Positions 52,975-62,130 are shown, numbered from the stretch's first letter. The stretch is 64,000 nucleotides of DNA from an uncultured Flavobacteriales bacterium (GCA_913058295.1 CAJXRD010000005.1:41527-105526), one strand, 5' to 3'. Notes: a model not told the origin generated them from the letters alone. A program made the numbers and translations.

Positions 52975-53313
52975 TTAATCTATTGACGACAAAAAGATAT
53001 AAGTATTTAAACCCATATAAAACAAAGCCGGCAAAGAAATCCAAATACTATCTTTTAATTTCATTCTAACTATAAAGCCAAATAACATAAGCAATGCAAG
53101 ACCAAAAGATGAAATCGTTAAAATGGAATTGAATTGAAGCCCTACGATTAAACCTGTTGCGCCCAAAAATTGGGATGCCATTATTAGAAGGCCAAATTTC
53201 TCTAAACCAAACCTTTTGAATTCTCTTTTCATTTTAGTGGATATAAAATAGTATCCGGTATAAGCAAAAAAAGAAAAACTTGATATTAGAATGCATATAA
53301 TATTTATATCCAT
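52975..53313 (-). CDS. DoxX-like membrane protein
   Basis: The 112-residue, four-helix protein (FFAYTGYYFISTKMKREFKRFG and LIMASQFLGATGLIVGL) resembles DoxX-like small membrane proteins. It is six bases after a second protein of similar size and topology on the same strand, probably a paralogue by tandem duplication. Function unknown. Confidence 0.6.
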   Translation of the reverse strand: MDINIICILISSFSFFAYTGYYFISTKMKREFKRFGLEKFGLLIMASQFLGATGLIVGLQFNSILTISSFGLALLMLFGFIVRMKLKDSIWISLPALFYMGLNTYIFLSSID

Positions 53314-53319
53314 ATATTA

Positions 53320-53658
53320 TTACGATATAGATCTAAATGCTATAAAAACACATAAAATCAAAAGAATCAAAGAAGGCAAATGTTTATTAAAAGGGTTCCT
53401 TACTTTGAAGTGAAAATATTGAGCTGCAACCATAAACAGGCCCATAAGAATAGATGGTATAAGAACTAATGAGGGATACCAAATACCTACAACAAGTAAA
53501 GTGGCCATAGAAATTTTAGTTGCCCCTACAAAATTTCGGGTTATATCACTCAATCCAAACTCTTTAAATTCTTCAACTACATTATGAAACCTGAATATCC
53601 AAACAAAAGCAACAGAAATTGCTAAAGTCATTTGTACTAATTTTGTTAGTTCTTCCAT
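53320..53658 (-). CDS. DoxX-like membrane protein
   Basis: The 112-residue, four-helix protein has IFRFHNVVEEFKEFGLSD, then NFVGATKISMATLLVVGIWY, again a DoxX-like layout. The F-EF-GL and GATxxxxxxLxVG positions align with its downstream neighbour (FKRFGLEKF, LGATGLIVGL). It follows the MoxR-type ATPase gene by 20 bases and may be cotranscribed with it. Confidence 0.62.
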   Translation of the reverse strand: MEELTKLVQMTLAISVAFVWIFRFHNVVEEFKEFGLSDITRNFVGATKISMATLLVVGIWYPSLVLIPSILMGLFMVAAQYFHFKVRNPFNKHLPSLILLILCVFIAFRSIS

Positions 53659-53678
53659 TTTATTCTATTTTTAATTAA

Positions 53679-55139
53679 CTAATTATTTCTTTGAAAAAGA
53701 TTGCTAATACCTGCAGAATCGAATTTAAAGGCAGTATCATTTTCCGACTTATCTAATTTTTTATCCACCGTTAAAGCCCATAAAACCATCTCCATGCAGA
53801 AGACTTGATCTTTCTTGTTCAAATTTGAAGCATATTCTTCAATGAGGTCTATTAAAGGGGATACGGTTTTAAGATTCGAATAAAATTCATTGTCTGTATC
53901 TGTGTAATTCAATTCGATAAAATTATTATCGAACCAATTAATCAAGTCTGTATAGGGTGTTTTTACTCCATGCTTTTCTAGTTTTGGAATATTAGGAAAT
54001 ACCTTTTCAAACTGATTTATCACAGCACTATCAATAAGTGCTTTCGCTACTTCATCGGCACCTTCTTGTTCGCCTTCATATACTAGTTCAATCTTACCAG
54101 TGATGGATGGAATAATAGACATAAAATCTACTAAGCGAATTGTTGTTTTATCTGAATCTGTTTCAATCAATCGTAATTTTGCTGCTGCCATTAAGTTTTC
54201 CATCGCACTAATAGTTAAACGAGCACTTACGCCACTTTTGGCATCTACATATTCGCTATCACGAGCTACAAAAGCCACTTCTTCCAATAGATCTTTTGCT
54301 AATTCGGGAACTTGAATTGCCAGTTTATCTACTTTTGAAATCTTCGCTTCTTGTTCCGTAATTTCACGAGCAAGAGCAATTGATTTTGGGTAATGTGTAA
54401 ATATCTGTGAACCAATTCTATCTTTTAGTGGAGTAACAATACTACCTCTATTGGTGTAATCTTCTGGATTTGCAGTAAAAACGAACTGAATATCTAGTGG
54501 CATTCTTAGTTGAAAACCACGTATTTGTATATCGCCTTCTTGTAATATATTAAACAAGGAAACTTGAATACGTGCCTGTAAATCTGGGAGTTCATTTAGA
54601 ACGAATATCGAACGGTTGGCGCGAGGAATCATTCCATAATGCAATACGCGCTCATCGGAATAAGGCAACTTTAAAGTAGCTGCTTTTATAGGATCTATAT
54701 CCCCAATCAAATCTGAAACATTAACGTCTGGAGTTGCTAATTTTTCAAAGAAACGGTTGGAACGATGCACCCAATCAATCGGAGTTTTATCCCCATGTTC
54801 CGCAATTAAATCTCTTGCATATTTGGAAATGGGCTGAAATGGGCTATCATTAATTTCAGAACCTTTAACAATAGGCATGTACTCATCGAGAAGATCTACC
54901 ATACTTCTTGCTATCTTAGTTTTTGCCTGTCCACGTAAACCCAATAGATTGATGTGATGGCCAGCAAGAATCGCCTTTTTTAATTGTGGCACAACGGTAT
55001 CTTCATAACCAAAAAGCCCTTCAAACACTTTCTGCTTCGCTTTAATACGCGCAATTAAATTTGCTTGAATCTCTTCATTTATCGATTTGTCTATATATCC
55101 CGAATCTTTCAATTCTTTAAAAGTGATTTCTATTTTCAT
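53679..55139 (-). CDS. MoxR/Mg-chelatase-type AAA+ ATPase
   Basis: The 486-residue protein has a glycine-rich Walker A-like LLGLRGQAKTKIARSM (about residues 61-76), IFVLNELPDLQARIQVSLFNIL with a Walker B and sensor region, FVFTANPEDYTNRGSIVTPLKDRIGSQ, and a helical lid. It resembles the ChlI/BchI-like family often annotated 'magnesium chelatase' in Bacteroidetes, although chlorophyll is not made. It acts with the VWA partner encoded six bases upstream, probably inserting a metal or remodelling a target. Confidence 0.85.
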   Translation of the reverse strand: MKIEITFKELKDSGYIDKSINEEIQANLIARIKAKQKVFEGLFGYEDTVVPQLKKAILAGHHINLLGLRGQAKTKIARSMVDLLDEYMPIVKGSEINDSPFQPISKYARDLIAEHGDKTPIDWVHRSNRFFEKLATPDVNVSDLIGDIDPIKAATLKLPYSDERVLHYGMIPRANRSIFVLNELPDLQARIQVSLFNILQEGDIQIRGFQLRMPLDIQFVFTANPEDYTNRGSIVTPLKDRIGSQIFTHYPKSIALAREITEQEAKISKVDKLAIQVPELAKDLLEEVAFVARDSEYVDAKSGVSARLTISAMENLMAAAKLRLIETDSDKTTIRLVDFMSIIPSITGKIELVYEGEQEGADEVAKALIDSAVINQFEKVFPNIPKLEKHGVKTPYTDLINWFDNNFIELNYTDTDNEFYSNLKTVSPLIDLIEEYASNLNKKDQVFCMEMVLWALTVDKKLDKSENDTAFKFDSAGISNLFQRNN

Positions 55140-55145
55140 ATATGC

Positions 55146-56294
55146 TTATATTCTTTTAATTCTATTTTTCTCGTAATCTTCAAAAATCATTTGCCCTAAT
55201 CCTGATAGCCCCGTTAAAAAGGCTTTTCCTTTATTTTGTGCTGTAAAAAGTTCCACGAATTGTCTTAGATATGGGTCTTGTGCAATCATAAAAGTAGTGA
55301 TCGGTATTTTTAATTTTCTAGCTTGTGCAGCTTTGTTTAGGCACTTGGAGACAATCCTTTCATCTAAACCATTACTGTTTTTGTAAAACTCTCCCGAAGG
55401 CAAGCGTATACAACTTGGTTTTCCATCGGTAATCATAAATATTTGTTTGTTCGTATTTCGTTTTCTTCTAAGAATGTCCATTGCAAGTTCTAGTCCAGCA
55501 ACCGTATTAGTATGGTAAGGCCCTACTTTCAAATAGGGTAAGTCCTTGATTTTTATTGGCCAAGCCTCATTTCCAAATACAATAACATCTATGGAATCCT
55601 TAGGGTACTTTCGGTGAATCAATTCAACCAATGCCATTGCTACTTTCTTAGCTGGAGTAATACGATCTTCTCCATATAAAATCATGGAATGACTAATATC
55701 AATCATAAGCACTGTACTCATTTGCGCTTTGTGTTTCGTTTCCTCAACAATTAAGTCGTTTTCTGTTAAGCGCAAGTCTGATATTCCATTATTAATTTGT
55801 GCGTTTTTCAAGCTTTCGGTCATATTAACCATCGCTAGATCGTCTCCAAACTGAAAGGATCGATTTTCACCATCTCGCTCATCTCCTACTCCTATTTTTG
55901 TAGTACGGTGATTACCTACTCCACTCTTTTTTAATTTTCCAAAAATCTGATCTAATGCATATTCTCGTAATGCAGACTCTAATTTTGCAGTTAAAATATT
56001 TTTTCCTTTACCGGCACCAAATTTTCCATCCTCTGGATCAATTTCTTCTTTTATATACCCGCGTTTTTTAAGATCCTCTTCAAAATCTTGGAGCGTATAT
56101 TCATCATTGAATATATCGTATTCTTTGTCAAGGGTGTCTAGCCATTGGAAAGCTTCCTCGATATCCCCTGAAGTATGCGTTAGCAAATCTTTAAAAATAC
56201 CAAAAACACGTTCAAAATGCGATACGTTTTCAGCTATATGCTTACTAATCGTAAAACCCTTTCCAAAATTAAAATCTATACCCTCCATATTCAC
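55146..56294 (-). CDS. VWA domain protein, partner of the MoxR-type ATPase
   Basis: The 382-residue protein has an acidic helical N-terminus, a lysine-rich middle, and a C-terminal von Willebrand A domain starting near residue 193. Its MIDAS metal site begins MIDISHSM (DxSxS), with a later TNTVAGLELA and FMITDGKPS. The pair of AAA+ ATPase and VWA protein is the core of the MoxR-VWA/Mg-chelatase-like class. The stop lies six bases before the ATPase start, so both are made together. Confidence 0.85.
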   Translation of the reverse strand: MNMEGIDFNFGKGFTISKHIAENVSHFERVFGIFKDLLTHTSGDIEEAFQWLDTLDKEYDIFNDEYTLQDFEEDLKKRGYIKEEIDPEDGKFGAGKGKNILTAKLESALREYALDQIFGKLKKSGVGNHRTTKIGVGDERDGENRSFQFGDDLAMVNMTESLKNAQINNGISDLRLTENDLIVEETKHKAQMSTVLMIDISHSMILYGEDRITPAKKVAMALVELIHRKYPKDSIDVIVFGNEAWPIKIKDLPYLKVGPYHTNTVAGLELAMDILRRKRNTNKQIFMITDGKPSCIRLPSGEFYKNSNGLDERIVSKCLNKAAQARKLKIPITTFMIAQDPYLRQFVELFTAQNKGKAFLTGLSGLGQMIFEDYEKNRIKRI

Positions 56295-56383
56295 ATTATT
56301 CTTTACGCTACCAACAATCTAAATTACAATTTTCAAAACCTTATACTAGCTGGTTTGTTTAGTTTCTATTATTTTATTTAAGA

Positions 56384-56584
56384 TTATATAGTTTCCTTCT
56401 TTATTTTTATAAAGGAATTCAATATCATTACACCAAATACTAGTATTAATATCTTACCTATTAATAATCCAAAACCATAATTTGTCAATTTATAAGAATA
56501 AAGTAAATAATAAGCAAGTTGTAAATAATAAAGTAAAGCTATCGCTATTAGAGTGAACCAAATAAATATTAACATTTTCCGCAT
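56384..56584 (-). CDS. small hypothetical two-helix membrane protein
   Basis: The 66-residue ORF is almost entirely hydrophobic (MLIFIWFTLIAIALLYYLQL and IGKILILVFGVMILNSF) with a basic C-terminus. I recognise no family. It lies alone between the VWA gene and the Bor-like gene. Coding is plausible but unsupported beyond its composition. Confidence 0.45.
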   Translation of the reverse strand: MRKMLIFIWFTLIAIALLYYLQLAYYLLYSYKLTNYGFGLLIGKILILVFGVMILNSFIKIKKETI

Positions 56585-56645
56585 AATTTGAATTTAAATT
56601 ACCGAATAACAATAATTAATAAAGTTATTCGACTATTATTAAAAT

Positions 56646-56939
56646 TTATTTCTCAACTTTTGTGGTAGTTGGTGAATATATACCCCAAGTTAGGGCGCTT
56701 AATAATCCATCTACAAAAGTCATTTCTGTGGTTACACTATAATTTTCAACACCATCAGCCATATTTGTTGGGTCAGAAATTTTTCCATCTACTAATCCAA
56801 AAAGGAAATAGTTGTTTTTTTCTTTTGTTTCAACGCCAGTTTGAGATCCTTCTCCAACCATATACTTCTGTGTATAACAAGAACTCATTAACATGGAAAT
56901 TGCAACCGAAAGCATTATAACATTTAAAGTCTTTTTCAT
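56646..56939 (-). CDS. Bor/Iss-like lipoprotein
   Basis: The 97-residue product has a lipoprotein signal (MKKTLNVIMLSVAISMLMSSC) and the mature sequence CYTQKYMVGEG, NNYFLFGLVDG and VDGLLSALTWGIYSPTT, which matches the Bor family of outer-membrane lipoproteins. The lambda phage member confers serum survival on E. coli; in flavobacteria the role is unknown. The second Met (56939) is used as start. A -7 box is 143 bases upstream at 57082, leaving a long leader. Confidence 0.78.
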   Translation of the reverse strand: MKKTLNVIMLSVAISMLMSSCYTQKYMVGEGSQTGVETKEKNNYFLFGLVDGKISDPTNMADGVENYSVTTEMTFVDGLLSALTWGIYSPTTTKVEK

Positions 56940-57081
56940 AATCAAATAATTAATAAATTGCGCCTACTTCGATTTTTATTGGTCTCTTCAGCATATTCTG
57001 ACCAGTAAGTTTATGGTTAAAAAATAATTATTGAATTAAAATAATTGCATCAAATTCATTTAGCTATTCTTTAATTGATAA

Positions 57082-57089
57082 CAAAAATA
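57082..57089 (-). promoter_or_regulatory. -7 box upstream of the Bor-like gene
   Basis: TATTTTTG on the minus strand, a perfect TAnnTTTG, in the 280-bp gap between the synthase gene and the Bor-like gene. The long leader (about 143 bases) is AT-rich with no obvious hairpin. Confidence 0.35.
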
Positions 57090-57219
57090 CAAAATGTTTA
57101 ACTAATTATCTATTTAATTAAACAATATCTTTATGTTTTTAAAATAAGCGTGAAGTATTAAAGCTTAAAGAAGGTACTTTGGAATTGTTAACAGTTTTAA
57201 TATTAATCAGAAGATTTTA

Positions 57220-58896
57220 TTAAAACTCAGCATTTTTATGAAATATTACTTTTTGCTTGGTGGTAGGATGTGTAAATTCTAAAGTGTCTGAATGTAGATA
57301 TAACCTGTCCGATTTTTTTCCATATAAATCATCCCCAACAATAGGGATATTTAACCCTAAAGCATGAGAAGCATGCACTCGTAATTGATGTGTTCGCCCA
57401 GATATTGGATAGAAATGTATTTTCGTCTTTCCGTTTTCCCTTTCTATAACTTCCCAATTTGTCTCTGCAGGTTTTCCATGTTCATAACAAACCAATTGTC
57501 TGGGTCTATCGTCTAAATCCACTCGAAGCGGTAGATTAATAGTTCCGGAATTATCTTTTACAATTCCATCTAACAAAGCTGTATATCTTTTGTGTACGGT
57601 TTTTTTAATAAACTGACCTTGTAAATCCTTATGCGCTTTTTTGTTCTTTGCTAAGACCAATAATCCAGAGGTAGACATATCCAATCGATGGACAATAATG
57701 GGTCCTGAAATGTTTTTTACTCCTTGTTTAATCCTGGTATATACAGAATCTTGAATGTGAATTCCTGGAACCGATAAAAACTCTGCTGGCTTGTATACTA
57801 CTATCAAGCTTTCATCTTCAAAAATAGTTTCGAGTTCTTTTCCAATAGCAGGATTTTGCAACATAGGATTTTTATCCATATCTATACCTTCTAACATATG
57901 TGTTAATATAGGTTTGCACTTTCCTTGGCAAGCTGGATAAAACTGTTGATGCTTTCTTATTTCTTTATTTGGCGATTGTCCCCACCAAAATTCAGCCATG
58001 GCTATGGGTTTTAAATTCTTTGAAAAAGCAAATTGCAATAATTTTGGGGCAGCACATTCTCCAGAACCTGCAGGTGGAAATTGTTCCGATGTTTCCGCAA
58101 ACAATTGACTTAAGTTTTTGCTTTCTTTTTTTGAATTTAAAAATTGATATTGTTTAAATAAATATTGTTGTAATGCTGCAGATTTTGTTTTACGCTGTTC
58201 TTTTAATTTTGATATTTGATTGGTAAAAACAGAAAGCTTTTCCTTGATTGTGGTTAAAGTATGTTCCCAATAACGGTTTACATTATTGAAAAAATATTTA
58301 GCCTCTAAACTTTCTTTAGCCAACGTTTCTTCCAATTTCGCATAAGCGTCTAAGGACAGCCTAGAATGCGCTTTTAATCTTCTATAATTCCGATCTTTTT
58401 TAGCAGCTTTTAATTCCTCTTTCTTTTCTTGAATATCAAGGTCTGCTTTTTTATTTTCTGAATGGCATTGTGCTAGTAATGTTAGATAATCTAAATTGCC
58501 TTCTATAGATTCCAAATCCAGATTAATTTGGTTTAACACCTGTTCCTCTCTTAAGAAATAGGAATCTTTAGTAAGCATATCATAAACTGGTGGAACAAAC
58601 TTTTTATGAATATTTTGCTCTGCTAACTTACCTGAAACGGCTGTGATATAACCAATTTCATTTAGTTGATTTTGCACTACCAATACTCCAAACATTTTTC
58701 CAATTACCAATCCTTTTTTTGAAGGATCTAGACCAAAATTATGTTCAAAATCGGTTTGTGTTTGCAAATAACTTTGCACTTCGCTTGCGGCTAATTCACA
58801 TAAAGGATGTGGTTCATAATAAAACGGAAAAGTAAACTTTGTCGGGAGTTTTATCTCGTTTATAGAAGTAGTGAAATATTGAAAATGTTCTTGCAC
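57220..58896 (-). CDS. RluA-family pseudouridine synthase with N-terminal extension
   Basis: The 558-residue protein has a roughly 350-residue N-terminal part with a central coiled coil (KADLDIQEKKEELKAAKKD) and a Cys-containing segment (QFYPACQGKCKPI). The synthase domain then shows GPIIVHRLDMSTSGLLVLAKN (catalytic Asp in HRLD) and the end ISGRTHQLRVHASHALG. It isomerises uridine to pseudouridine in rRNA or tRNA. The extension is known in some Bacteroidetes homologues, its role is not. The closest single-domain RluA proteins are about 220-330 residues. Confidence 0.85.
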   Translation of the reverse strand: MQEHFQYFTTSINEIKLPTKFTFPFYYEPHPLCELAASEVQSYLQTQTDFEHNFGLDPSKKGLVIGKMFGVLVVQNQLNEIGYITAVSGKLAEQNIHKKFVPPVYDMLTKDSYFLREEQVLNQINLDLESIEGNLDYLTLLAQCHSENKKADLDIQEKKEELKAAKKDRNYRRLKAHSRLSLDAYAKLEETLAKESLEAKYFFNNVNRYWEHTLTTIKEKLSVFTNQISKLKEQRKTKSAALQQYLFKQYQFLNSKKESKNLSQLFAETSEQFPPAGSGECAAPKLLQFAFSKNLKPIAMAEFWWGQSPNKEIRKHQQFYPACQGKCKPILTHMLEGIDMDKNPMLQNPAIGKELETIFEDESLIVVYKPAEFLSVPGIHIQDSVYTRIKQGVKNISGPIIVHRLDMSTSGLLVLAKNKKAHKDLQGQFIKKTVHKRYTALLDGIVKDNSGTINLPLRVDLDDRPRQLVCYEHGKPAETNWEVIERENGKTKIHFYPISGRTHQLRVHASHALGLNIPIVGDDLYGKKSDRLYLHSDTLEFTHPTTKQKVIFHKNAEF

Positions 58897-58986
58897 AAAG
58901 CTTGGAGTAAAATTCTGAGCAAATATACTTTTTTAATACAGTAAAAGGCAAAATCTAATTTGGGCCTCAGGTTTGGTTTTAATCAA

Positions 58987-59775
58987 TTAACAACCCTCAT
59001 TAAACACTTCCCAATTAAAAGTAATTTCAGTTGGGTGTTTTTCAATAACGTATTCCGCTAAAATGCTCTCTAGTTGCTCATTATTAAAACCATAAATGCT
59101 CTGCATTTCATTATGTCCTTTTTTCCATAATTGCTTGAATTTTTCAATTCCATAAGTATCTATCAGGTATTTACATATAAAAGCACTTTGAGTATAAGCA
59201 ACCATTTCTGGGTTCCCATAAAAATTATTTGCAAGATTATTCAAGGGGATGACTTTCTTACTCTGAATAAAATATTTGTAGATTTCTGTTAATGAATAAT
59301 TAGAGCAAGTTCCTCCAGAATAGGTAGCAAGCCCTTCATTCATCCAGGTAGTTGATTCTGGCGGAGTACCCCACTTATACATCGTTATCATGTGCATCAT
59401 TTCATGCTTTATAGGCGAACCTTCTTCTTTTAGTAAAGTGAAAAAAGTATTTCTATCTGGAAAAGCCATTCCCTGTGCTCCCATCCCAGTATACTTCAAC
59501 ATTTCTTTTCTGGATGCTACAAATTCAACATCCATTTTATTTGTAAAATCTGTTTCACTAATCAATTTTAGATTTTCAGTAATAGAGTTTTGACACTCTT
59601 TAATTGCTGAATCTCTTCTAGAAATATCAATTTTAGATGAAAAGTAATAGGTGATATTATCCACCGTTTTTTTCTCTCGAGTAATTTTAGACCATTCTTT
59701 ATTTTCTTCAGCTATATTGGAACAACTAAGAATAAATCCAACTAAAATAATACTTGCAATTTTTATTAATTTCAT
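58987..59775 (-). CDS. putative lipoprotein metallopeptidase (gluzincin-like)
   Basis: The 262-residue product has a lipoprotein signal (MKLIKIASIILVGFILSC, Cys18) and a zinc-peptidase core: HEMMH (an HExxH motif) followed about 20 residues later by TWMNEGLATYSGG, whose Glu can be the third zinc ligand. This is the arrangement of the peptidase MA/M1-like clan. It is probably extracytoplasmic. The substrate is unknown. An isolated gene between the RluA and DUF4386 genes. Confidence 0.75.
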   Translation of the reverse strand: MKLIKIASIILVGFILSCSNIAEENKEWSKITREKKTVDNITYYFSSKIDISRRDSAIKECQNSITENLKLISETDFTNKMDVEFVASRKEMLKYTGMGAQGMAFPDRNTFFTLLKEEGSPIKHEMMHMITMYKWGTPPESTTWMNEGLATYSGGTCSNYSLTEIYKYFIQSKKVIPLNNLANNFYGNPEMVAYTQSAFICKYLIDTYGIEKFKQLWKKGHNEMQSIYGFNNEQLESILAEYVIEKHPTEITFNWEVFNEGC

Positions 59776-59846
59776 TTTCGGAATTCTAAATAATCAGTAC
59801 TTACAACGGTTTAAAATAGGATTAGTTGCAAGATCATTCATTAGAA

Positions 59847-60560
59847 TTATTCAGAAGAGGTATTAGATTTTTTAAAGTTTATTTTATTGGTTCCCATTAT
59901 TAAAAGCCATAAACAAATTCCAATTTCACCTATAGAAGCTGGTAAACCAACAATAGTTGAGAAAACTGTTTTATAGAAACCGGTATAAAGAAAGCCTCCA
60001 AAAAATGTAATTAAATAACCAAAACAACCAGCCATTAATAGTATTCCCAATAATTTTGGAAGAAACCCAGATTTATAAACTAAATATCCAAAGGGAAATA
60101 ACCAAAGACCCCAGAATATTTGAGAGAGTTCTATTCCGTTATTATAGTAATCCAAATGCAACATCACTTGAGTTTGCAATTCTGCTATTTCTAAATCTTT
60201 TAAATATTCAGCTTTAGAAATCAATGTTAAGATCGAGAATTTGTTCAAAATATTGATAAAAGAAATAGGGATACTTACTAATGCAAATAGCAACATAAGG
60301 CTTGCGTAAACTTTATTTACTTTGTGTAGGAGTTTGTATAAAACCAATGGCAAAAGTAAAAAAGCCAAGAAGGTTATGATACCGCTCACAATTCCCAAAC
60401 GGAACAGAAATTCTGAATTTACAATATTTTCTAACGTTTTTGAAGCATCTTTCCAATCTATAAATTTAGATGGAATATATAGAAGATTAATAATCCCACT
60501 AATTATTAGAATTAAATAAAGGATTCCTGCTGCTCTTGCTGTTTTATTTCTTGATGTCAT
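59847..60560 (-). CDS. DUF4386 membrane protein
   Basis: The 237-residue protein matches DUF4386: ARAAGILYLILIISGIINL at the N-terminus, LLPLVLYKLLHKVNKVYA, LNKFSILTLISK and an LWLFPFGYLVYKSGFLPKLLG segment, with about six membrane helices. Function unknown. It is 18 bases downstream of the DUF6326 gene stop on the same strand, so cotranscribed. Confidence 0.82.
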   Translation of the reverse strand: MTSRNKTARAAGILYLILIISGIINLLYIPSKFIDWKDASKTLENIVNSEFLFRLGIVSGIITFLAFLLLPLVLYKLLHKVNKVYASLMLLFALVSIPISFINILNKFSILTLISKAEYLKDLEIAELQTQVMLHLDYYNNGIELSQIFWGLWLFPFGYLVYKSGFLPKLLGILLMAGCFGYLITFFGGFLYTGFYKTVFSTIVGLPASIGEIGICLWLLIMGTNKINFKKSNTSSE

Positions 60561-60578
60561 TTTATTTATTTAAACCTA

Positions 60579-60980
60579 TTATTCTCTTGGCCATTTCCAA
60601 GCATACCAAACAATTAATGCGGTTATAATACTTTCTAAAAATGCTAAAAACACATAAAACAAATACCATTCATGAGTTGAATAAATACCAATTAAGACCA
60701 TCATTAAAGTAAATAAAGTTCCAAATATGATATTAAGAATTCGGTTTATTTTTGGTTTGAGTATAATGGATGCTGCAACCATCACTGAGGAAATTGACAT
60801 AACTATAGATGCTATTAATAATTTGACTGGACTGTCTAAATTATTCTCGCCTGTAATTAGGCTGTCTATTTTATCTGGCGTATACAGCTCAAAGTAGTCT
60901 CCATATAAATAACATAAGGTTACTGATGCCCATAATGCGGCAAGTTTGATTTTGATGTTTACTTTTGAGTTTTCTAACAT
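60579..60980 (-). CDS. DUF6326 membrane protein
   Basis: The product (133 residues from the Met at 60980) has LAALWASVTLCYLYGDYFELYTPDKI and four membrane segments, as in DUF6326. The in-frame extension to 61010 is not conserved in my memory of the family, so the shorter form is annotated. Function unknown. Confidence 0.75.
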   Translation of the reverse strand: MLENSKVNIKIKLAALWASVTLCYLYGDYFELYTPDKIDSLITGENNLDSPVKLLIASIVMSISSVMVAASIILKPKINRILNIIFGTLFTLMMVLIGIYSTHEWYLFYVFLAFLESIITALIVWYAWKWPRE

Positions 60981-61023
60981 AATTTTTAATTGGTTTGATT
61001 TTGTAATCAATATAGCACTATAA

Positions 61024-61131
61024 TTAAGAAGACGCTAAATAGTTCCAAAAGGTTGCCTCAGCTTTGGTAAAACTATTTTTTATTTGGACCTTAGATAACG
61101 TATATATAAGTTCACCATCTATTGAAACGAT
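61024..61131 (-). pseudogene. short C-terminal gene remnant
   Basis: Between stop codons, the minus strand encodes IVSIDGELIYTLSKVQIKN followed by SFTKAEATFWNYLASS and a TAA. It has no start codon and is preceded by an in-frame TAA, yet the sequence looks like a genuine protein end. I infer a decayed gene; family unknown. Confidence 0.35.
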
Positions 61132-61290
61132 TTATAGACACCTGCAAATCTAGTGGGTTTTTATAATATTAAATTACTCATAGCTAATGTGGAGTGAAAT
61201 TATGTCTCTGTATGTAGGAGAAAAGTATACTTAATTATTTTTTGTTTTTTAATTATTAAGATTAGAATTTAGATAAATAATAAAATAAGT

Positions 61291-61321
61291 TTGTATACTT
61301 CTTAAAAACGATTATTTTCGC
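61291..61321 (+). promoter_or_regulatory. promoter of the outer-membrane barrel gene
   Basis: TTTG (61291-61294), 19 bases, then TATTTTCG (61314-61321) fit the Bacteroidetes -33/-7 pattern with one mismatch (C for T in the -7 box), leaving about 60 bases of leader before the ATG at 61385. Confidence 0.65.
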
Positions 61322-61384
61322 TAAGTTATTTTATTTGTGTGTATACCTCACATTAAAAAAAATCATAAACTAAAACCAACAAAG

Positions 61385-62074
61385 ATGAATTTAAAATCTA
61401 CTATTTTATTTGCTTTTATATGCTTTACATTTGGTATTGCAAATGCACAAGATGTTACTGATTGGGACAGAGAAGTGCTAACAGGACCAAATTTAGTGAA
61501 AAACTGGAGTTTTGGTGCAGGAGTTAACATCGTTGATGATTATGCTACTGGTTATGGGTTTTATATAGGTGATAACTGGAATTTTTCATCTCCATTTGCA
61601 TTATCTGCAGAATATCACCTTAGTAATGCATTTGGATTTAGTGCATTATTTACCACAAATGAGTATAAAGAAGGTAAAATAATTGACGGTAGAGCTATTG
61701 TTGAAGGTTATGAAGCAACTTATTTTGCAGCAGACATCGCAGCAAAATTTTATTTAAGAAATTGGTTTAGAACTCCAGTACTGGATCCTTATATTTTTGT
61801 AGGTGGTGGATATACTACTATTGGTGAATATAGAGCGAGTTCAGTGGATAATGATTTTAATCCTGAATCCGATGAGCTTGATGAAGATGGGAATTTAATG
61901 GTTGAAGAAATTGGACGATTTACTGTTAATACAGGATTCGGTATGAATGTCTGGATTTCAAATCATTGGGGATTGATGGGTGCGATTACTGGTAAATGGA
62001 GTGTAGAAGACGAAAAATATATCTCAAATCAAATACAATATACAATGGGTGTTTTGTACTTATTAAAAGAATAG
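61385..62074 (+). CDS. outer-membrane beta-barrel protein
   Basis: The 229-residue product has a signal peptide (MNLKSTILFAFICFTFGIANAQ) and alternating strands typical of small OmpA-like barrels: NWSFGAGVNIVDDYATGYGF, FALSAEYHLSNAFGFSALF, FAADIAAKFYLRNWF, YIFVGGGYTTIGEYR and the last strand QYTMGVLYLLKE. No periplasmic OmpA domain follows. It is probably a surface barrel of unknown role. The start 61385 is preferred because the upstream extension (61337) has no signal function. A strong terminator follows. Confidence 0.82.
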   Translation: MNLKSTILFAFICFTFGIANAQDVTDWDREVLTGPNLVKNWSFGAGVNIVDDYATGYGFYIGDNWNFSSPFALSAEYHLSNAFGFSALFTTNEYKEGKIIDGRAIVEGYEATYFAADIAAKFYLRNWFRTPVLDPYIFVGGGYTTIGEYRASSVDNDFNPESDELDEDGNLMVEEIGRFTVNTGFGMNVWISNHWGLMGAITGKWSVEDEKYISNQIQYTMGVLYLLKE

Positions 62075-62097
62075 TAAAAATGACCCTATTAAATATT

Positions 62098-62130
62098 AAA
62101 AAAGTTTCTCTTTATCGAGAAACTTTTTTT
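62098..62130 (+). terminator. rho-independent terminator of the barrel gene
   Basis: AAAAAAGTTTCTC and GAGAAACTTTTTT pair perfectly around a 6-base loop, ending in a T-run. Confidence 0.88.

Larger units (their letters stand above)
61011..61384. other. 374-bp gap: gene remnant and promoter
   Basis: The left third holds a 36-codon coding-like remnant on the minus strand (listed separately). The right part holds two GTATAC-containing sequences (near 61227 and 61295) and a Bacteroidetes promoter for the barrel gene. Nothing else is recognised. Confidence 0.45.
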
